From assembly GCA_937910665.1 (NCBI GenBank), contig CALEPR010000090.1:1-17400 (forward strand): 17,400 nucleotides of DNA. Direction: 5' to 3'. The position numbers were made by a program, and so were the translations under genes. Under the pieces are notes generated by a model. It saw nothing but the letters and a program-made list of their open reading frames with translations, was not told the origin of the DNA and searched no databases. How positions within the stretch are numbered: position 1 is the first letter of the stretch; every line of letters starts with the position of its first letter. Below are positions 14,081 to 17,400 of this stretch, in pieces. The stretch comes from an uncultured Selenomonadales bacterium (lineage in GTDB: Bacteria; Bacillota; Negativicutes; Selenomonadales; Selenomonadaceae).

Positions 14081-15640
14081 ATGAAAAAAACTTTGGCGAA
14101 AACTTTGGCACTTGGTCTTGCAACTTTTGGAATTTCAAATTTTGCAAACGCCGCACCTGCAAATCCTTACAACTCGATGCCGCGAACAGTCATCACGACC
14201 GACGGCGAAGTTGACGACATGAATTCGGTTATTCGCGCTTTGCTCTATTCAAATGAAATGGATATTGCAGGAATTGTTATCACCAGTTCAACTTATCACT
14301 ACGCCGGCGACGCCGAAAAAAATATTCCGCCTTTCCGCTGGACTGGAACGGATTGGATTTATAAATTCCTCGACGACTATGAAAAAGTTTATCCCAACCT
14401 TGTCAAGCATGACAAAAATTATCGCCCCGCAAATTACTACAAAAATTTGACGCACATCGGAAATATTTCCAACGTCGGAGAGATGGAAAAAATTACTGAC
14501 GGCTCGGAATTTTTGAAAAAACTTTTCCTCGACGACGACAAAAGAACTTTGTATGTCCAAACTTGGGGAGGAACGAATACAACTGCCCGCGCTTTGAAAT
14601 CAATCGAGGAAGAATATAAAAATACTCCGCAGTGGGAATCAATCAGAAAAAAACTTCAGGACAAACTTTTCCTCTACATAATTTTGGATCAAGATGACAG
14701 CTACAACAATTACATCGCAAAAAATTGGTCGAATTTGACTGTGATAAATGATCGCTGCGATTTTTGGCATTTTGCTTACGCTTGGAAGTTCCATGAAGAT
14801 CAAGTGAACACTTCTTTAAAAGCGGACTGGAATAAAGCAAATTTGCTGAATAAAGGCGCATTGATGGAAAATTACGCTCTGATGGACGACGGAAAATGGA
14901 TTGAAGGCGAAAATGCGGACGAACAGCGCGGACAAGGTTACATCGAAAAACATTCCGAGTATGTGAAATATGATTTTATTTCGGAAGGTGATTCTCCGTC
15001 ATTCCTCTATCTTGCGAATAATGGTCTGAGAAGTTATGAAAATCCAAGTTACGGCGGCTGGGGCGGACGTTTTGGAAAGTTCGACGGCAACCGCGCAATC
15101 AATGACGCACTCGACTACAATCCTGTGACAAAAAAATTTGATTCTGTTTACTCACTGACAAGATGGTTCGACGATATTCAAAATGATTTTGCCGCTCGCG
15201 CCGACTGGTGCGTTGCCGATGAATATTCAAAAGCAAATCACGCTCCAAAAATTTCCAAGATGAAGGAAAATATTTTCGCAAAAGCCGGACAAAAAATTAC
15301 TCTGACTGCGAAGGCGAAAGACCCGGACGGAGATCAAATTTCCTATCACTGGTGGAGATATTTTGAGGCTGACACTTATCAAGACGACAAACGAGAAAAA
15401 CCTGCGATTCAAAAAAATGAAATCGAAGGCATCGGCATGTTAATTTCAATGACGCGCGAACTTTTGCCCGACGAAAAACTTTATACAATTATGCTTGAAG
15501 GCGAGGACACAAACAAAGTTTCTTTCACAGTTCCGAGCGACGCAAAAAGCGGAGACACAATCCACATCATTTTGGAAGTTCAGGACAACGGCGCACATCA
15601 TTTAAAGGCTTACAAGCGCATCATTGTCACCGTAAAATAA
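14081..15640 (+). CDS. Secreted DUF1593 / Sde182-type protein with nucleoside-hydrolase-like domain
   Basis: The product has 519 residues. Residues 1-24 are a signal peptide (MKKTLAKTLA, cleavage near ANA-APANP). Residues about 34-350 match the DUF1593 nucleoside-hydrolase-like fold. The segment PRTVITTDGEVDDMNSVIR has the metal-site-like TDGEVDD, in which the first Asp of the classical DTDxxxDD is Thr. Residues about 388-519 are a beta-sandwich domain (ITLTAKAKDPDGDQISYHWW and a final IIVTVK strand), as in the C-terminus of the cellulose-binding protein Sde0182. The family is linked to plant polysaccharide degradation, but its reaction is not established, and I cannot tell whether this one is an enzyme or a binding protein. 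ATG 14081 follows GGGAGGG at 14067-14073. A longer in-frame reading from 13796 has no signal peptide and overlaps the argC promoter, so I rejected it. Confidence 0.87.
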   Translation: MKKTLAKTLALGLATFGISNFANAAPANPYNSMPRTVITTDGEVDDMNSVIRALLYSNEMDIAGIVITSSTYHYAGDAEKNIPPFRWTGTDWIYKFLDDYEKVYPNLVKHDKNYRPANYYKNLTHIGNISNVGEMEKITDGSEFLKKLFLDDDKRTLYVQTWGGTNTTARALKSIEEEYKNTPQWESIRKKLQDKLFLYIILDQDDSYNNYIAKNWSNLTVINDRCDFWHFAYAWKFHEDQVNTSLKADWNKANLLNKGALMENYALMDDGKWIEGENADEQRGQGYIEKHSEYVKYDFISEGDSPSFLYLANNGLRSYENPSYGGWGGRFGKFDGNRAINDALDYNPVTKKFDSVYSLTRWFDDIQNDFAARADWCVADEYSKANHAPKISKMKENIFAKAGQKITLTAKAKDPDGDQISYHWWRYFEADTYQDDKREKPAIQKNEIEGIGMLISMTRELLPDEKLYTIMLEGEDTNKVSFTVPSDAKSGDTIHIILEVQDNGAHHLKAYKRIIVTVK

Positions 15641-15725
15641 ATTCTAAAAAAATTGTTGAGAGTAAAAATTTTTGACAAATCCCTAACCCCTGTTCATTCA
15701 CGCTCAATTATTTTAATATATTTTT

Positions 15726-15794
15726 AACTCATAGTTTTCCCTGCCTTTTTGATTGTTGGCTCACAAACATTTTAGCAGGAAACTGTGAGTTTTT
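15726..15794 (+). terminator. Long terminator-like hairpin after the Sde182-like gene
   Basis: 15726-15744 pairs with 15775-15791 (about 16 pairs, one G-T and two bulged bases, for example CCTGC with GCAGG and AACTCA with TGAGTT), followed by a T run to 15794. The loop is 30 bases. It lies 85 bases past the stop codon. An alternative stem, CTCACA (15760-15765) with TGTGAG (15784-15789), uses part of the same right arm. Confidence 0.6.
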
Positions 15795-15826
15795 CATTTG
15801 TTGCACTTAGATTGTAGATTCAAGAA

Positions 15827-15863
15827 CAAAAAAAGCAGACGCAAAATTTTTTTTACGTCTGCT
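15827..15863 (-). terminator. Terminator of the amino-acid symporter gene
   Basis: On the minus strand the perfect 8 bp stem AGCAGACG (15856-15863) / CGTCTGCT (15834-15841) is followed by TTTTTTT. It lies 11 bases past the symporter stop codon at 15875. Confidence 0.88.
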
Positions 15864-15874
15864 CAAGAAAAAAA

Positions 15875-17257
15875 TTATTTTCCCTTCGCGATAACTTCGT
15901 CCTCGTAGTGGAAACATTCTTTTGCAATATCTTTATTCAAAATCAAAAGACAGAGTAAGTTAGGAATTGCCATCAATCCATTCATCGTGTCGGAAAAATT
16001 CCAAACAACATCAAGAGTTTGCGTCGCCCCAATAAAAGTTATGCAACTGAAAAGTGCGCGGTAAAAATAAATAACTTTTCTGTCGCTGATTAAATATTCC
16101 AGAGATTTTTCTCCGTAATATTCCCAACCCAAAATTGTCGAGTAAGCAAACAGAGCCAATGCGATTGAAACAATATACTTCGCACCTTCGCCATAAACTG
16201 TGCTGAAAGCCAAAATTGTCAGCGGCGCACCCGAAACTAATTTTCCGGTCGCAGGATCAACCGTTCCCAAAACTCCTGAACTTGCGATTACCAAACCTGT
16301 CAGAAAACAAATTATCATGGTGTCGAAAAAAGTTCCGGTCATATTGACATAACCTTGGCGCGAAGAATGATCTGTTCTAGCCGCCGCCGCCGCGATAGGC
16401 GCGGAACCTAAACCCGCTTCATTTGAAAAAACTCCGCGCGCAACGCCCCAACGCATCGCCGTCAACATAGACGCAACTATTGAGCCGCCAACGCCGCTGG
16501 CAACTGCCTCAGTCGAAAAAGCCATCTGAAACATTATTGCAAGTCCGCTGGGAACATTTTCAAAATTCACAATGACAATTATCACGGTGAAAAGAATATA
16601 GAAAAATGCCATGCTCGGAACTATGAAACTGGAAACTTTTCCGATCGAACGAACTCCGCGCAACAAAACCGCGAGAGAAAAGACAACTAAAATAATTCCC
16701 GTAACCCAAGAAGGCCAACCGAAACTTGATTCAAAAGCCGAGCTGATTGAATTTGCCTGAGTCATATTTCCAATTCCGAAAGATGCACAGACAGCAAAGA
16801 ACGCAAACGCCGCCGCCATAACTTTACCCAAAGTTCCGCCAATTCCATTTTTCATCGCGTACATTGGGCCACCGGACATTTCTCCGACAGAATTTGTTTC
16901 GCGATACTTGACAGCCAAAACTGATTCGCCGTACTTCGTCGAAAGACCAAACGCCGCAGAAATCCACATCCAAACTATCGCGCCCGGTCCGCCGAGTACC
17001 ATAGCAGTTGCCACTCCGACAATATTGCCTGTTCCGACAGTCGCGGAGAGCGCAGTCATCAAAGACTGGAAAGGAGACAAGTCGCCTTTGTCCTCCGTCT
17101 TGTGTTGCAGTATCATTTTAATTGCATAAATCAAATTTCTCCACGGCAAAAATTTTAATCTGACAGTTAAAAAAACGCCTGTCCCTACCAAGAGCGTCAA
17201 CATTATCGGTCCCCAAACAAAGTCATTGACGCTGTTCAATAGCTGAGATAAATCCAT
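15875..17257 (-). CDS. Sodium:alanine/glycine symporter, AGCS family
   Basis: AGCS proteins import small amino acids (alanine, glycine, in some cases glutamine or serine) with sodium or protons. The 460 residues are typical. About 10-11 hydrophobic segments are visible. The family signature GGPGAIVWMWISAAFG lies at 89-104. Also present are SATVGTGNIVGVATA (71-85), EMSGGPMYAM (126-135), RGVFSNEAGLGSAPIAAAAA (274-293) and WEYYGEKSLEYL (378-389). ATG 17255-17257 has a strong GAGGAGG upstream. A longer in-frame reading from 17329 would begin inside the promoter -35 box, so it is rejected. It is a single-gene unit with its own promoter and terminator. The exact substrate cannot be read from sequence. 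Confidence 0.93.
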   Translation of the reverse strand: MDLSQLLNSVNDFVWGPIMLTLLVGTGVFLTVRLKFLPWRNLIYAIKMILQHKTEDKGDLSPFQSLMTALSATVGTGNIVGVATAMVLGGPGAIVWMWISAAFGLSTKYGESVLAVKYRETNSVGEMSGGPMYAMKNGIGGTLGKVMAAAFAFFAVCASFGIGNMTQANSISSAFESSFGWPSWVTGIILVVFSLAVLLRGVRSIGKVSSFIVPSMAFFYILFTVIIVIVNFENVPSGLAIMFQMAFSTEAVASGVGGSIVASMLTAMRWGVARGVFSNEAGLGSAPIAAAAARTDHSSRQGYVNMTGTFFDTMIICFLTGLVIASSGVLGTVDPATGKLVSGAPLTILAFSTVYGEGAKYIVSIALALFAYSTILGWEYYGEKSLEYLISDRKVIYFYRALFSCITFIGATQTLDVVWNFSDTMNGLMAIPNLLCLLILNKDIAKECFHYEDEVIAKGK

Positions 17258-17300
17258 TGAGTTTCCTCCTCTGATATAGAAAACATAAAAAAACAGAGCA

Positions 17301-17329
17301 ATTATAATTAATATGAAAATGATTGTCAA
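17301..17329 (-). promoter_or_regulatory. Perfect consensus sigma-70/A promoter of the symporter
   Basis: On the minus strand TTGACA (17324-17329) and TATAAT (17301-17306) are exactly 17 bases apart. The transcript would start near 17294, leaving a leader of only about 37 bases, too short for a riboswitch or T-box. Confidence 0.88.
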
Positions 17330-17400
17330 ATTTTTACTTGAAACGCCACGGAAATCAATTTTTGAATATGAGTTTCATGAGAAAATAAGGATTCATCAAG
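17330..17400. other. Right-edge sequence with no supported gene
   Basis: Upstream of the symporter promoter. One minus-strand frame is open from the edge to a TGA at 17325-17327 and could be the tail of a gene outside the window, but about 24 codons are too few to judge. A small dyad, ATGA-GTT-TCAT, lies near 17376-17386. Confidence 0.3.

Noticed and set aside
15672..15677. TTGACA as a promoter -35 after the Sde182-like gene
   Set aside because: No -10-like hexamer lies 16-18 bases downstream, and no plus-strand gene follows.
17258..17329. Longer symporter start
   Set aside because: It would begin inside the -35 box of a perfect promoter, and the ATG at 17257 has a strong GAGGAGG.
17325..17400. 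Tail of a minus-strand gene at the right edge
   Set aside because: Only about 24 open codons are visible, which is expected by chance; not listed as a gene.

Overview
The window reads as chromosomal DNA of a Gram-negative (diderm) Firmicute, most likely class Negativicutes (Selenomonas/Veillonella side). This is an inference from gene content. Outer-membrane genes (a BamA-like N-terminus, TamB, a heptose-7-phosphate kinase) sit beside Firmicutes-type genes (TrmFO next to HslV/HslU, a BofA-family protein, zinc-type L28). The DNA is AT-rich, full of A and T tracts, and several genes start with GTG or TTG.

Layout, left to right. Positions 1-4935 hold outer-membrane biogenesis on the minus strand: tamB followed by the start of a bamA-like gene that runs off the left edge. 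Positions 5023-9773 hold a minus-strand housekeeping block, transcribed right to left as ubiX, bofA-like, trmFO, hslV, hslU, rpmB. It has promoters before ubiX, hslV and rpmB and a strong terminator after rpmB. Positions 9774-10121 are a divergent promoter region. Positions 10122-11486 encode a secreted esterase-like alpha/beta hydrolase on the plus strand. Its 3' end runs into an array of about eleven 15-17 bp repeats and then a terminator that also serves the facing operon. Positions 11767-13812 carry argC and a heptose kinase on the minus strand. Positions 14081-15640 encode a secreted Sde182-type (DUF1593) protein on the plus strand, followed by a long hairpin. Positions 15875-17257 encode an AGCS-family sodium:amino-acid symporter on the minus strand, with its own terminator and a perfect consensus promoter.

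The genes cover envelope assembly (BamA, TamB, heptose for LPS), tRNA m5U54 methylation (TrmFO), protein quality control (HslUV), ribosome structure (L28), prenylated flavin synthesis (UbiX), arginine synthesis (ArgC) and amino-acid uptake. The two exported plus-strand proteins belong to families linked to plant polysaccharide breakdown, which would suit a gut or rumen organism; this is only suggestive.

I did not find a convincing new multi-gene system. The most unexplained structure is the tandem array at 11485-11674 in the 3' region of the hydrolase gene. Next are a heptad-repeat insertion carried in frame inside trmFO, related-looking repeats between hslV and hslU, and a shared extended -10 promoter style.
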